64,000 nucleotides of DNA from CAZAQK01 sp046344715 (lineage in GTDB: Bacteria > Pseudomonadota > Alphaproteobacteria > Rickettsiales > SXRF01): NCBI GenBank assembly GCA_046344715.1, contig JBKDKX010000007.1, forward strand, positions 1-64,000, read 5' to 3'. The notes beneath the pieces were generated by a model, which saw only the letters and a list, made by a program, of their open reading frames with translations, was not told where the DNA came from and searched no databases. Made by a program: the position numbers and the translations under genes. Positions 50,961-59,668 of the stretch are shown one piece after another (position 1 is the stretch's first letter; each line of letters begins with the position of its first letter).

Positions 50961-51314
50961 CTAGCGCATTTCTGCACTCTCAGCAATCTTTTCAATACGC
51001 GCCGCTATATCTTCCAGTGTGATTGCCATCGCCGCCTCAATTTCCTGCGCTTTCTTGCCGTTATCTTCCGGCGCGTGCGTCATGAAATATTCGGTTTCCT
51101 TTTTACTTTCCACTAACTCATCGGCAAGCATGAGGGCTGCCATGACCAGCATCATCGGCTCGCTTGGCTTGTTTTTCCCATTTTTACTGCTAAAAAACAA
51201 TGAATTAACCCGATCATTGACCTCATCGGCCAAAAGTCGCAGATGTTCTTCCTGCCCATCCCCGCATGCCACGCTATAATCGCGCCCGCCTATTTTGATG
51301 TTTACCACACTCAT
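50961..51314 (-). CDS. zapA: Cell division protein ZapA
   Basis: A 117-residue FtsZ-ring bundling protein. The N-terminal beta region (VVNIKIGGRDYSVACGDGQE) followed by HLRLLADEVNDRVNSL and a C-terminal coiled coil match ZapA. Its position in front of 6S RNA and ygfA agrees. The 200-nt gap upstream holds the control region shared with the divergent gene at 51515. Confidence 0.92.
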   Translation of the reverse strand: MSVVNIKIGGRDYSVACGDGQEEHLRLLADEVNDRVNSLFFSSKNGKNKPSEPMMLVMAALMLADELVESKKETEYFMTHAPEDNGKKAQEIEAAMAITLEDIAARIEKIAESAEMR

Positions 51315-51367
51315 AGGCTTTCTCCCGTTATTTCAATAGATTGCGTATTTAGCCGTTTTTTCTTGTT

Positions 51368-51447
51368 AATTGGTTTATGACAGTTTTGTGGCTAAAATCA
51401 ACCAAAACCCCGTTTTGCAACACAGCAAAAAACCAATTGTCATAAAC
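51368..51447. promoter_or_regulatory. Overlapping inverted modules in the zapA/51515 divergent gap
   Basis: AATTGGTTT (51368-51376) has its inverse AAACCAATT at 51430-51438, and GTTTATGACA (51373-51382) has its inverse TGTCATAAAC at 51438-51447. The two pairs overlap on both sides but in swapped order, so only one of two long-range stems can form at a time. It may be a double operator or a switch structure. Regulator unknown. Confidence 0.35.
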
Positions 51448-51514
51448 TTTTCATGATACTTTAGGACGTTATAGGTTAAGCTTAGGGTGAAGAAAACAAG
51501 GTAAAACGCAGACT

Positions 51515-53095
51515 ATGGTTCCTAATTACATACCAGACGAAGAATCACAGGCCGCTATCCGCGAGAATATTCGCGCGAAGACCTATGAGTCTGCCCTGCC
51601 CGCTATAGAAAAAGGTGTGGATGATGCCGTAAGCAATGTGCGCGATAACATCATTGAAGTAGATGGTGTGAAAAAGGACGGCGGCTTCTGGGGATTCCTC
51701 AAAAGCATGATTTTCAAACTGGCAAAGATGTTTAATTTTGAAAAAACACTCGCCAAATGGTTCGGCTCGCCCATTCCTGAAAAAGAAGAACAAAGAGCAG
51801 CGGCTGCACAGGTAGCCGATACGGTGAGCACAGCTCTGACTGATCCTAAATTTGAATATGAAAACAAACAGCAATTTGAAGCGAAATTGAGCAAACGTAT
51901 CAAAGATGATCTGATTGCAAAACGTGAACAACTGAAAGCAACCAACGATAAAAATAGTATGGCTTCTTTCAGCGATGAGCAGTTTGAAGTAATCGCAAGC
52001 AAAGCAGCGAAGTCAGCCAGTGATAAATTGTCTGAAATGGGACATTTTGGCGATGATGGAAGCGTCAAAGGCCAGAACATGTATCTTTCACCAGTTGATA
52101 CCATCGCGAAGGAGAAAGTAAAAGGTTCGCTGGCAGCCCTGCCCGATGCAGATAAAGAAAAACTAGCCCAGCTAACCAGTGCCAAGGAATTTGGTGATAC
52201 ACAGATTGACGTGCTCAGTAATGTCATCGGCCCTAAAATGGCAGAGTTGGAAGGAAGAAAAGATGATCTGAAGGCACAGGGAAGCCTTGCTTATTCGAAT
52301 GTATCGGGCGAGATCCGTGCAGCGCTTATCAAAAATAAAGCCTACATCAATGATGCCGGCGGCATGAATATGGATGATAACAGGCTCACGATCCTTGCTG
52401 ACCAAATCAGCACATCCTTCGTAAAAGACTCCAATGGACTTGGTGTTACCGCAGCACCAACGCAGGAATTTTCTGTTGCCTCAGCAACGCGCAAACGCAG
52501 TTTTATTCGCAGTACTGTGCAATCAGAATTAGATAAAAGCCTGAGTCAGATTTCAGCTGATTCGATAGAATCTGAAATACGCGCGAGTGCCAATGAACAA
52601 GCAGGCGGCGTGGTTATTGGCTGGCTTACCCGCGGCATCTTGGCTCCTTCAGCAAATGAACAGGCAAAACTTGCAACATTCCTGCATGATAATGCCAATG
52701 CAACTATCAATGAAGAAGTAAACAGATCGTTCGATAACAATGAACGCACTTTCGATAAAGAACGTATCATCAAAAGCATGGAAGCAAAATTTGACGCTGG
52801 ACTTGCCGACGGGAGTGTACCGGCTTCATGGAAAGAACACGCCGACAGCGTGAAGGCCAATATCAGAAAAACCATTGATGAAAAATTGAGCCCTCAGATT
52901 CCTCAACTCAATCAGGCACTGGCAGCGGCAGCTGATTCAGCACCCCCTATGCCAGCACAGCCACCCCTGATTGAAGGTTTTGCCATGGACACAAGATATA
53001 ACGCACGAGATGGTTCATTGGTAGGCGCGCCAGGCAGCAGCCCTGCAGGAGATCGTGGCGCCACTACACCTGTCCGTACAAACGGCCTAGCATAA
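51515..53095 (+). CDS. Large hypothetical helical protein
   Basis: A 526-residue soluble protein with no family I recognise. It has no signal peptide; a short hydrophobic, amphipathic patch (GFWGFLKSMIFKLAKMF) is at about residues 58-74. Most of the rest is charged helix, with recurring segments near SFSDEQFEVIASKAAKSASDKL, NRLTILADQISTSF and KERIIKSMEAKF that might be diverged repeats. The last 60 residues are Pro/Ala/Gly-rich and disordered. No close Shine-Dalgarno precedes the ATG. It overlaps the esterase gene tail to tail by 9 nt. An effector, scaffold or phage-derived protein are all possible; nothing decides. Confidence 0.65.
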   Translation: MVPNYIPDEESQAAIRENIRAKTYESALPAIEKGVDDAVSNVRDNIIEVDGVKKDGGFWGFLKSMIFKLAKMFNFEKTLAKWFGSPIPEKEEQRAAAAQVADTVSTALTDPKFEYENKQQFEAKLSKRIKDDLIAKREQLKATNDKNSMASFSDEQFEVIASKAAKSASDKLSEMGHFGDDGSVKGQNMYLSPVDTIAKEKVKGSLAALPDADKEKLAQLTSAKEFGDTQIDVLSNVIGPKMAELEGRKDDLKAQGSLAYSNVSGEIRAALIKNKAYINDAGGMNMDDNRLTILADQISTSFVKDSNGLGVTAAPTQEFSVASATRKRSFIRSTVQSELDKSLSQISADSIESEIRASANEQAGGVVIGWLTRGILAPSANEQAKLATFLHDNANATINEEVNRSFDNNERTFDKERIIKSMEAKFDAGLADGSVPASWKEHADSVKANIRKTIDEKLSPQIPQLNQALAAAADSAPPMPAQPPLIEGFAMDTRYNARDGSLVGAPGSSPAGDRGATTPVRTNGLA

Positions 53096-53740
53096 ATTCT
53101 TCCCCAAAAATGCCGTGGCGGCTTTTATGCCTTCCATATCTATCGAATGGCCAAGATATTCGCGCGTATGTGTTTCCGCCTTCACACCATGTTGCGCCAG
53201 TGCATTCGCGGCACGTTCCATGGAAGCATAAGGCACCACATCATCCATGTTGCCATGAATCAGGCACACGGGTGGGCGGGCAGTAATCTCTTTCGCCAAT
53301 TCATCCGGCCCAATCAATGAACCGGAAAAGCCTACCACTGCGCCAATTTGCGGACTGCGGCGCAGCGCTACATGCAGTGCCGTCATCGTACCTTGTGAGA
53401 AACCAACCAGCGCAAGTTTAGTATTATCAAGCGAAAGTACTGCCAGTTGCTCATCAATAAATGCGTTCAGAATTTCAGCGGCACCACGCACGCCAGCAAG
53501 CAAATGCTGCGGTTGCCTGTCCATCAATGAAAACCACTGGAACCCATAGGGATTCGCTTCACAGGGATACGGCGCATTAGGCGCTATAAAATGCGCATCC
53601 GGCAGCGCAGGCGCAAATACATCAGCGAGGTCGATAAGGTTCGAGCCATCGGCGCCCCAGCCATGCAGGATGAGTACGAGTTGTTTTGCCTTGCTGCCAG
53701 AGCGGGGTTTGCGTATTGGGCCGGTAAGTGAATTAGTCAT
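53087..53740 (-). CDS. Phospholipase/carboxylesterase family hydrolase
   Basis: A 217-residue alpha/beta hydrolase (Abhydrolase_2). The oxyanion region is LILHGWGADGSNLIDLA, the nucleophile Ser lies in VGFSQGTMTA near residue 117, Asp in HGNMDDVVPY and His in YLGHSID. Such enzymes cleave short acyl esters or lysophospholipids; the substrate is unknown. The start codon lies in the outermost unit of a family B palindrome, and the decayed unit GTCCTTG provides AAGGA on this strand 10 nt before the ATG. It is divergent from polA. Confidence 0.88.
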   Translation of the reverse strand: MTNSLTGPIRKPRSGSKAKQLVLILHGWGADGSNLIDLADVFAPALPDAHFIAPNAPYPCEANPYGFQWFSLMDRQPQHLLAGVRGAAEILNAFIDEQLAVLSLDNTKLALVGFSQGTMTALHVALRRSPQIGAVVGFSGSLIGPDELAKEITARPPVCLIHGNMDDVVPYASMERAANALAQHGVKAETHTREYLGHSIDMEGIKAATAFLGKNLC

Positions 53741-53847
53741 GAGTCATGAGTCCTTGGTCATGTGCAATAGATTTATAGTAGACAGGTGTATTGCAATATA
53801 CCATCTTCGCATCCAACGCAATCAACCCATGACTCATGACCCATGAC
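53736..53847. repeat. Family B heptad-armed palindrome (esterase-polA)
   Basis: The left arm is GTCATGA, GTCATGA, GTCCTTG, GTCATGT (53736-53763); the right arm is CCATGAC, TCATGAC, CCATGAC, T (53827-53848). About 63 AT-rich nt lie between and must hold both promoters. The outer units carry the ATG of polA (53843) and of the divergent esterase (53740), both read as Met-Thr. Confidence 0.75.
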
Positions 53848-56680
53848 TAAAGACACGCTCTACCTCATCGACGGTTCTGGCTTCATCTTCCGCGCCTATT
53901 TTGCCATCAAGCGCGATATGACCAACCCCAAGGGTGTTCCGGTAAAAGCCGTGTATGGCTTTCTGACAATGATACAGAAACTTATGGACGGCAATGGCTG
54001 TGGCTACGCTGCGGTGATATTTGATGCCGGACGCAAGACTTTCCGCAATGATATTTACCCGGCCTACAAAGCCAACCGCCCCCCTGCCCCTGATGATTTA
54101 GTGCCGCAATTCGCGCTGGTGCGTGAAGCCGCGGAAGCACTGAATTTACCCTCTATCGAACTTACGGATTATGAGGCTGATGACATCATCGCAACCTACG
54201 CGATGCAGGCGAAAGCCAAGGGCATGGAGGTAGTAATTGTATCTTCCGATAAGGATTTGATGCAGCTCATCCAGCCGCATATCTGCCTGTATGACGCCAT
54301 GAAGGAAAAGGATATTTGTGAACCGGAAGTGCTGGAGAAATTTGGTGTATCGCCGGATAAGGTGCTGGATGTGCTGAGCCTGATGGGTGATTCATCAGAC
54401 AACGTACCGGGTGTGCCGGGCATTGGGCCGAAGACCGCAGCAGAACTCATCAACCAGTTCGGTGATCTGGAAACATTGCTGGCACGCGCCGGAGAGATCA
54501 AACAGGATAAACGCCGCGAAACATTGGTACAGAATGCCGATAAAGCACGGCTTTCCAAACAACTGATCACGCTAAAACACGATGTACCGAACCTGCCGCC
54601 CCTTGAATCGCTTGTTATCCGCGAGCCAGACCCAGCAAAACTGATGGCCTTCATGCAAGAGCATGGTTTTAAATCGCTAGCAAATAGGCTTCAGGAAAAC
54701 AATGCCAAGCCACCCGTAGTCCCATCTTCACCTGAAACCCGAAGCCCGAAGCCTGAAGCCTTTTATTCTATTGTGCGCGACGAAGCCACACTCATTCAGT
54801 GGATAGAAAAAGCCTGTAAAAAGGGCGCGGTGGCATTTGATACGGAAACCACATCACTCAATGCCATGCAGGCGGAGATGGTTGGATTTTCATTATGTGT
54901 GGATGTGGGTGAAGCGTGTTATGTGCCGCTTTTGCACAAGGCTTCGGGTTCTGGGCTTCAGGTTTCAGGTATTGCCCTAGACCTTTTTTCCCTGAAGTCT
55001 GAAACCTGTAGCCTAGAGCCTGATCAAATCCCCCTGCCCCGCGCTATCCAACTGCTCAAGCCACTGCTGGAAGATGAAGCAGTGCTGAAAATCGGCCATA
55101 ACATTAAGTATGATTGGCTGATAATGAATCATTACGGTATCGAAATAAACCCTATCGAAGATACGATGCTGCTTTCCTATGTGTTGCATGCAGGTGAGCA
55201 TGGGCAAGGCATGGATGAACTAGCAGAAAAATACCTGCAATATAAAACCATTAGATTTTCCGACGTCACCGGCACCGGCAAGAACCGCCTGCGCTTTGAC
55301 GAGGTGGAGATTGAAAAGGCAGCGCAATACGCGGCCGAAGATGCCGATATTACCTTACGGCTTTATGAAGTGTTCAAGCCGCAGGTTATCCAGCAAAGAA
55401 TGCTCACGCTCTATGAAACCATTGAACGGCCACTCGTGCCCGTGCTTGCGCACATGGAGCGTGCAGGTATTATGGTGGATACCGCGAAACTGCGCGGGCT
55501 TTCCAACGATTTTGCGCTGCGTATGCGCGATTATGAGCAGGAAGTATATAAGCTCGCAGGCCACCCGTTTAACATCGCATCACCTAAGCAATTAGGCGAA
55601 GTGCTGTTTGATGAAATGAATATTGAAGGCGGCAAAAAATCCGCCAAAAGCGGTGCCTATGGCACAGACAGCAGCGTGCTGGAAGAACTGGCGGAGCAAG
55701 GCCACACCATCGCAGAAAAGGTGCTGCTATGGCGGCAACTCGCCAAGCTCAAAAGCACCTATAGCGATTCATTGCCGGAACAGATAAACCCGAAAACCGG
55801 CCGCATCCACACAAGCTACGCGATGGCGATTGCCTCCACCGGCCGCTTAAGCTCAACGGATCCGAATTTGCAAAACATTCCCATACGCACGGTGGAAGGG
55901 CAGAAAATCCGCGAGGCATTCATAGCAAAAGAGGGCTGCGTGCTGGTATCGGCCGATTATTCGCAGATTGAGCTGCGTTTACTTGCGCATATGGCAAATA
56001 TCGATGTACTGAAAAATGCCTTCAAGCATGGCGATGATATTCATGCCATCACTGCCAGCCAGATGTTTGGTGTGCCGGTAAATGCGGTAGATAGCGACCT
56101 TAGGCGCAAAGCCAAGACTATTAATTTCGGCATTATTTATGGCATCTCCGCGCACGGACTTGCCGCACGCCTTGGTATCAGTCGTTCGGAAGCGGCCACC
56201 TATATTGAGCAGTATTTCCGGCAATATCCGGGCATCAATGATTATATGGAAGCCTCTATCGCCTTCGCCCGCAAGCACGGCTATGTGGAAACGCTTTACG
56301 GACGGCGTTGCCATGTGCCCGCCATTAACGATAAAAATGGCGCACGCCGCCAGTTTTCTGAACGTGCGGCTATCAACGCACCGTTGCAGGGCACGGCGGC
56401 CGATATCATCAAACGGGCGATGGTAGCAATAGATAGGCTTCAGGCGTCAGGCTTCAGGCATCAGAAAGATACTACTTCTAACCTGAATCCTGAAGCCCGA
56501 AACCTGACGCCTGTTACAATGCTCCTCCAAGTCCACGACGAACTGGTGTTCGAAGTGCCGGAAGCGCACGTGGAAGAAGCCAAAACCTTAGTCAAAAAAT
56601 GCATGGAACAGGCGGCCTCCCTCTCTGTGCCGCTGGTGGTGGAATGCGGCCACGGGAAGCAATGGAAGGAAGCGCATTAA
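53843..56680 (+). CDS. polA: DNA polymerase I, with three in-frame repeat insertions
   Basis: A 945-residue repair and Okazaki-processing polymerase (E. coli: 928). Residues 1-290 are the 5'-3' exonuclease (YLIDGSGFIFRAYFA, DYEADDIIATYA, GVPGIGPKTA). The 3'-5' exonuclease keeps all catalytic motifs: FDTETTS near 332, IGHNIKYDWL near 415 and YAAEDADITLRLYE, so proofreading should work. Polymerase motifs A (ADYSQIELRLLAH, near 702), B (RRKAKTINFGIIYG) and C (QVHDELVFE, near 894) are intact. Family A repeat arms are translated at residues about 297-306, 367-396 and 866-893, all in loops or linkers. No Shine-Dalgarno precedes the start. Confidence 0.97.
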   Translation: MTKDTLYLIDGSGFIFRAYFAIKRDMTNPKGVPVKAVYGFLTMIQKLMDGNGCGYAAVIFDAGRKTFRNDIYPAYKANRPPAPDDLVPQFALVREAAEALNLPSIELTDYEADDIIATYAMQAKAKGMEVVIVSSDKDLMQLIQPHICLYDAMKEKDICEPEVLEKFGVSPDKVLDVLSLMGDSSDNVPGVPGIGPKTAAELINQFGDLETLLARAGEIKQDKRRETLVQNADKARLSKQLITLKHDVPNLPPLESLVIREPDPAKLMAFMQEHGFKSLANRLQENNAKPPVVPSSPETRSPKPEAFYSIVRDEATLIQWIEKACKKGAVAFDTETTSLNAMQAEMVGFSLCVDVGEACYVPLLHKASGSGLQVSGIALDLFSLKSETCSLEPDQIPLPRAIQLLKPLLEDEAVLKIGHNIKYDWLIMNHYGIEINPIEDTMLLSYVLHAGEHGQGMDELAEKYLQYKTIRFSDVTGTGKNRLRFDEVEIEKAAQYAAEDADITLRLYEVFKPQVIQQRMLTLYETIERPLVPVLAHMERAGIMVDTAKLRGLSNDFALRMRDYEQEVYKLAGHPFNIASPKQLGEVLFDEMNIEGGKKSAKSGAYGTDSSVLEELAEQGHTIAEKVLLWRQLAKLKSTYSDSLPEQINPKTGRIHTSYAMAIASTGRLSSTDPNLQNIPIRTVEGQKIREAFIAKEGCVLVSADYSQIELRLLAHMANIDVLKNAFKHGDDIHAITASQMFGVPVNAVDSDLRRKAKTINFGIIYGISAHGLAARLGISRSEAATYIEQYFRQYPGINDYMEASIAFARKHGYVETLYGRRCHVPAINDKNGARRQFSERAAINAPLQGTAADIIKRAMVAIDRLQASGFRHQKDTTSNLNPEARNLTPVTMLLQVHDELVFEVPEAHVEEAKTLVKKCMEQAASLSVPLVVECGHGKQWKEAH
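54685..54760. repeat. Family A element 1 in polA
   Basis: A short left part, TAGGCTTCAGG (54685-54695), and a right arm of CCTGAAA, CCCGAAG, CCCGAAG, CCTGAAG, CC (54731-54760), with 35 nt between. It codes part of the linker between the 5' nuclease and the 3' exonuclease (PETRSPKPEA). Confidence 0.7.
54940..55023. repeat. Family A element 2 in polA
   Basis: Left arm GCTTCGG, GTTCTGG, GCTTCAG, GTTTCAG (54941-54968); right arm CCTGAAG, TCTGAAA, CCTGTAG, CCTAGAG, CCTGA (54991-55023); loop of about 21 nt. It codes residues from ASGSGLQVSG to SLKSETCSLEPD, between exonuclease motifs I and II, where DNA polymerase I tolerates loops. Confidence 0.75.
56436..56513. repeat. Family A element 3 in polA
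   Basis: Left arm GCTTCAG, GCGTCAG, GCTTCAG, GCATCAG (56437-56464); right arm CCTGAAT, CCTGAAG, CCCGAAA, CCTGACG, CCTG (56482-56513); loop of 17 nt. It codes from LQASGFRHQ to NLNPEARNLTPV just before motif C, where E. coli has a loop about 17 residues shorter. Confidence 0.8.
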
Positions 56681-56743
56681 TACTGGACTTCCTGCATATT
56701 TCATGGTGTTGTTAGCCGATTTTTGAACCTTTGGAGCAAACCA

Positions 56744-58162
56744 TTGTCTGATACTGCTGCGTTTACCAAAAAATTGAAGCCCGTCATCGTTTCCGGCAAA
56801 GAAGTATTGCCTATTATTGAAGGTGGCAAGGGTGTTTCCGCCACCAGCGGCAAAAGCTCTGGCGCATTTGCTGCGGCTGGGGCTGTGGGTACATTTTCCG
56901 GTGTAAATGCTGATAGTTATGACGCGCAAGGCAATATTGTGCCGTATGAATACAAGGCTTCAACGCGCCGTGAACGCCATGAAGAATTGGTAGATTTAAG
57001 TTCGCGCGGCGGCATCGCGCAGGCGAAGATCGCGCATGATATTTCCGGTGGCCAAGGCCGTATCCACACCAATGTGCTGTGGGAAATGGGCGGCTGCGAG
57101 CGTATCCTGCAAAATATACTTGAAGGCGCAAAAGGTATGGTGCATGGCGTTACCTGCGGTGCGGGTATGCCATATCGCCTTGGCGACATTTGCGCGTATT
57201 ACAAAGTGCATTACCACCCGATTATTTCTTCTGGCCGCGCGTTTAATGCGCTGTGGAAACGCTCTTACCAGCGCACCTCGGAATGGCTTGGCAGCGTGGT
57301 ATATGAAGATCCTTGGCTGGCGGGCGGGCATAACGGCCTTTCTAACGCTGAAGACCCGGAAAAACCGCAAGACCCGTACCCACGCGTGGCAGAACTACGC
57401 AAGGTGATGAATGGGTTTGGTTTGCAGAATACCCCCATCATCATGGCAGGCGGCGCATGGCATTTAAAAGAATGGGAACACTGGCTGGATAATCCTGAGA
57501 TTGGCCCCATTGCTTTCCAATTTGGTACACGCCCGCTGCTTACAGTGGAAAGCCCCGTGCCCGACGCATGGAAAAAACGCCTGATGACGCTGGAAGAAGG
57601 CGACGTGTTCTTAAACCAGTTCTCCCCCACCGGTTTTTATTCGTCGGCCGTGAATAACGATTTTATCAAGGAACTGCGCGGACGCTCTGAACGCCAGATT
57701 GAATATCGCACTGAGCCGGAAAATTATTTCACCGAACCGCTGCCCGTGGGCGCACGTGGCCGCCCTGTATTTGTTTCTCCGGAAGACCGCGCACGCGCCG
57801 AGGAATATATTAAAGCGGGCTTCATCGAACCGATGAAAACACCGGATTCCAGCCTGATTTTTGTAACACCGGAAAAAGCCAACCAGATTATCAAAGACCA
57901 GATCGATTGTATGGGTTGCCTAAGCCATTGCCGCTTCTCCAACTGGAAAGACCATGATGATTACACCACTGGAAAAAAGGCTGATCCGCGCAGCTTCTGC
58001 ATCCAAAAAACCCTGCAGGATATTGTGCATGGCGGTGACATCGAAAATAATCTGATGTTCTCCGGCCATAATGCATACCGTTTTAAGAGTGACCCTTTCT
58101 ATAAGGATGGATTCGTCCCAACCATCAAGGAATTGGTGGATAGGATTATGACGGGGTACTAA
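56744..58162 (+). CDS. Nitronate monooxygenase-like FMN protein
   Basis: A 472-residue TIM-barrel flavoprotein of the 2-nitropropane dioxygenase/FabK-like group. Features: GGKGVSATSGKSSGAFAAAG near residue 22, GVTCGAGMPYRLGDIC, YHPIISSGRAFNALW, PIIMAGGAWHLKEWEHWL and IAFQFGTRPLLT. The C-terminal part, longer than in short family members, has Cys residues in IDCMGCLSHCRF that could bind a cluster or metal. The best start is TTG at 56744: GGAG stands 7 nt before it. The stop is followed by a convergent gene after 6 nt. Substrate unknown. Confidence 0.82.
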   Translation: MSDTAAFTKKLKPVIVSGKEVLPIIEGGKGVSATSGKSSGAFAAAGAVGTFSGVNADSYDAQGNIVPYEYKASTRRERHEELVDLSSRGGIAQAKIAHDISGGQGRIHTNVLWEMGGCERILQNILEGAKGMVHGVTCGAGMPYRLGDICAYYKVHYHPIISSGRAFNALWKRSYQRTSEWLGSVVYEDPWLAGGHNGLSNAEDPEKPQDPYPRVAELRKVMNGFGLQNTPIIMAGGAWHLKEWEHWLDNPEIGPIAFQFGTRPLLTVESPVPDAWKKRLMTLEEGDVFLNQFSPTGFYSSAVNNDFIKELRGRSERQIEYRTEPENYFTEPLPVGARGRPVFVSPEDRARAEEYIKAGFIEPMKTPDSSLIFVTPEKANQIIKDQIDCMGCLSHCRFSNWKDHDDYTTGKKADPRSFCIQKTLQDIVHGGDIENNLMFSGHNAYRFKSDPFYKDGFVPTIKELVDRIMTGY

Positions 58163-58168
58163 CCACGC

Positions 58169-58894
58169 CTACTTCTTAAAATTATGCTTAGGCTCGAAAC
58201 GTTTGGATTCTTCCAGTTTGTTCAGGCGTTCTTTTACAAAGTACACCATGTAGTTCAGGTCTTTCTCTGGAATGTCTTCGGCATTCTGGCGAATGGTTTC
58301 CATGATGTCATAGGCCGCTTCCATTTCGCCGCGCTTTTCATGCACCACAGCCACCATCTGCTGCGCCCACACAGGCACACCATCATTCACCATGGGTTTA
58401 GCTACTTTAAGTGCTAAGTCTTTATCTTCCAGACGGTGCATAGCCAGATAGATAGATTGCAGCAACCACCACCATTTGCGCGGTACATCGCGTGATGCAT
58501 GCTCATAAAGATAATCCACAATATAGCGCACATCTGCAGTGTTCTGGGTCTGGCTGAAATAATAGGTCGCCATGGAAGGCATCATGTCTGAGCGTGCATC
58601 CAGCCCATCGAGTAACTTAAACCAGAGGTAGAGTTTACTGAAATCGTAATAACGCAGCGATGTAAAACGCCCATAGGTATCGCCGGCATTCTGGATAGTG
58701 TGGGCGAGTACCCGAAAATAAAATTGTTTGTCACCAAAACTAAGTGCCTCTACCACCTGCTTACCTGGCACTTCCGGCACAATCCCCAAATCGGGGCGGT
58801 TATCTTTCGTGCTCTGCCAGAACACCACCTGACATGCCAATACCAAGACAAACAATCCATGTATTGTTGTGATTTTCTTTCTGATCAGCTGCAT
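58169..58894 (-). CDS. Hypothetical membrane-anchored helical-repeat protein
   Basis: A 241-residue protein with an N-terminal signal anchor (GLFVLVLACQVVFW, residues about 13-26) and a helical body with TPR-like pairing: YRYYDFSKLYLWFKLLDGLDA-type segment near residue 80, DVRYIVDYLYEHASRD, KWWWLLQSIYLAMHRLED and KRGEMEAAYDIMETIRQNAED. It is the last gene of a three-gene minus-strand unit after the secretin and an ABC-2-type membrane protein, separated by 2 nt. A role in assembling the same envelope machine is inferred; the family is not known to me. Confidence 0.6.
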   Translation of the reverse strand: MQLIRKKITTIHGLFVLVLACQVVFWQSTKDNRPDLGIVPEVPGKQVVEALSFGDKQFYFRVLAHTIQNAGDTYGRFTSLRYYDFSKLYLWFKLLDGLDARSDMMPSMATYYFSQTQNTADVRYIVDYLYEHASRDVPRKWWWLLQSIYLAMHRLEDKDLALKVAKPMVNDGVPVWAQQMVAVVHEKRGEMEAAYDIMETIRQNAEDIPEKDLNYMVYFVKERLNKLEESKRFEPKHNFKK

Positions 58895-58896
58895 CG

Positions 58897-59655
58897 CTAG
58901 AATTGCTTACGCTTAAAATCAAGAATCGCTGCAATCAAAAGCAACGGAATGAAAATTGCTGCCTGCAACACAAACCAATACCATTCCTGCGGTACTGTAA
59001 ATCCATATACAAGCCATTCTGTTTTGGCAAAGAAATCAAGCCGCGGCACAATGGAAGATATGGCCTTCAGTACATATTTCAAAATTAGATATGGCATCTG
59101 CCCCATACTGGGCGCATCCGCTGCTATGACAAAAAACGCCATCATACGCGAGAGCACATAAAACCCCATGCACGCAAGCACAGAGGTCACTGCGCTCTTC
59201 AACGTAAATGCACTGAACAATGCAAGTGCCACCACAAGTGAAGCCTCAAGCAGCAAGCTGATTGCCCACCCCATATAGCCTTCCATATTTAAAAGCCCAA
59301 GCGCAGCAATGACACCTACTACCGGAACCACTAATAGCAACGCCACCACACTGAACCCAAGCCAGTACGCTACCACCAGATTTGAACGGGAAATCGGACG
59401 CGATAACATTACGTCTATTTCCTTGCTGTCAAAAGCACTGCGTATATGAAAACACACAAACACAATAAGTCCAACCGCCAATATCAGGCGCGCAGAACCA
59501 GCCGCATAGGTAAGTGTCATCTGCTGTTCTTCAAGGAATGCTGTGCTGCCAAGTGTTGCTGATATGGCTGCAGCACATACCACACCGATTAACACACCGA
59601 TGAATAACTTATCACGAAACGCTGTGAGTAATATGTAACGGATGCTGGTAAGCAT
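58897..59655 (-). CDS. ABC-2-type membrane permease-like protein
   Basis: A 252-residue protein with six or more hydrophobic segments (about residues 17-35, 52-72, 98-122, 128-150, 160-180 and 225-245), the layout of ABC-2 family permeases. The stretch FHIRSAFDSKEIDVMLSRPISRS between TM2 and TM3 is the typical coupling loop with the DSKE(I/V)D motif of these proteins. No ATPase gene adjoins it here. It follows the secretin gene by 13 nt and precedes the helical protein by 2 nt. Confidence 0.72.
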   Translation of the reverse strand: MLTSIRYILLTAFRDKLFIGVLIGVVCAAAISATLGSTAFLEEQQMTLTYAAGSARLILAVGLIVFVCFHIRSAFDSKEIDVMLSRPISRSNLVVAYWLGFSVVALLLVVPVVGVIAALGLLNMEGYMGWAISLLLEASLVVALALFSAFTLKSAVTSVLACMGFYVLSRMMAFFVIAADAPSMGQMPYLILKYVLKAISSIVPRLDFFAKTEWLVYGFTVPQEWYWFVLQAAIFIPLLLIAAILDFKRKQF

Positions 59656-59668
59656 AAAATTCTACAGC

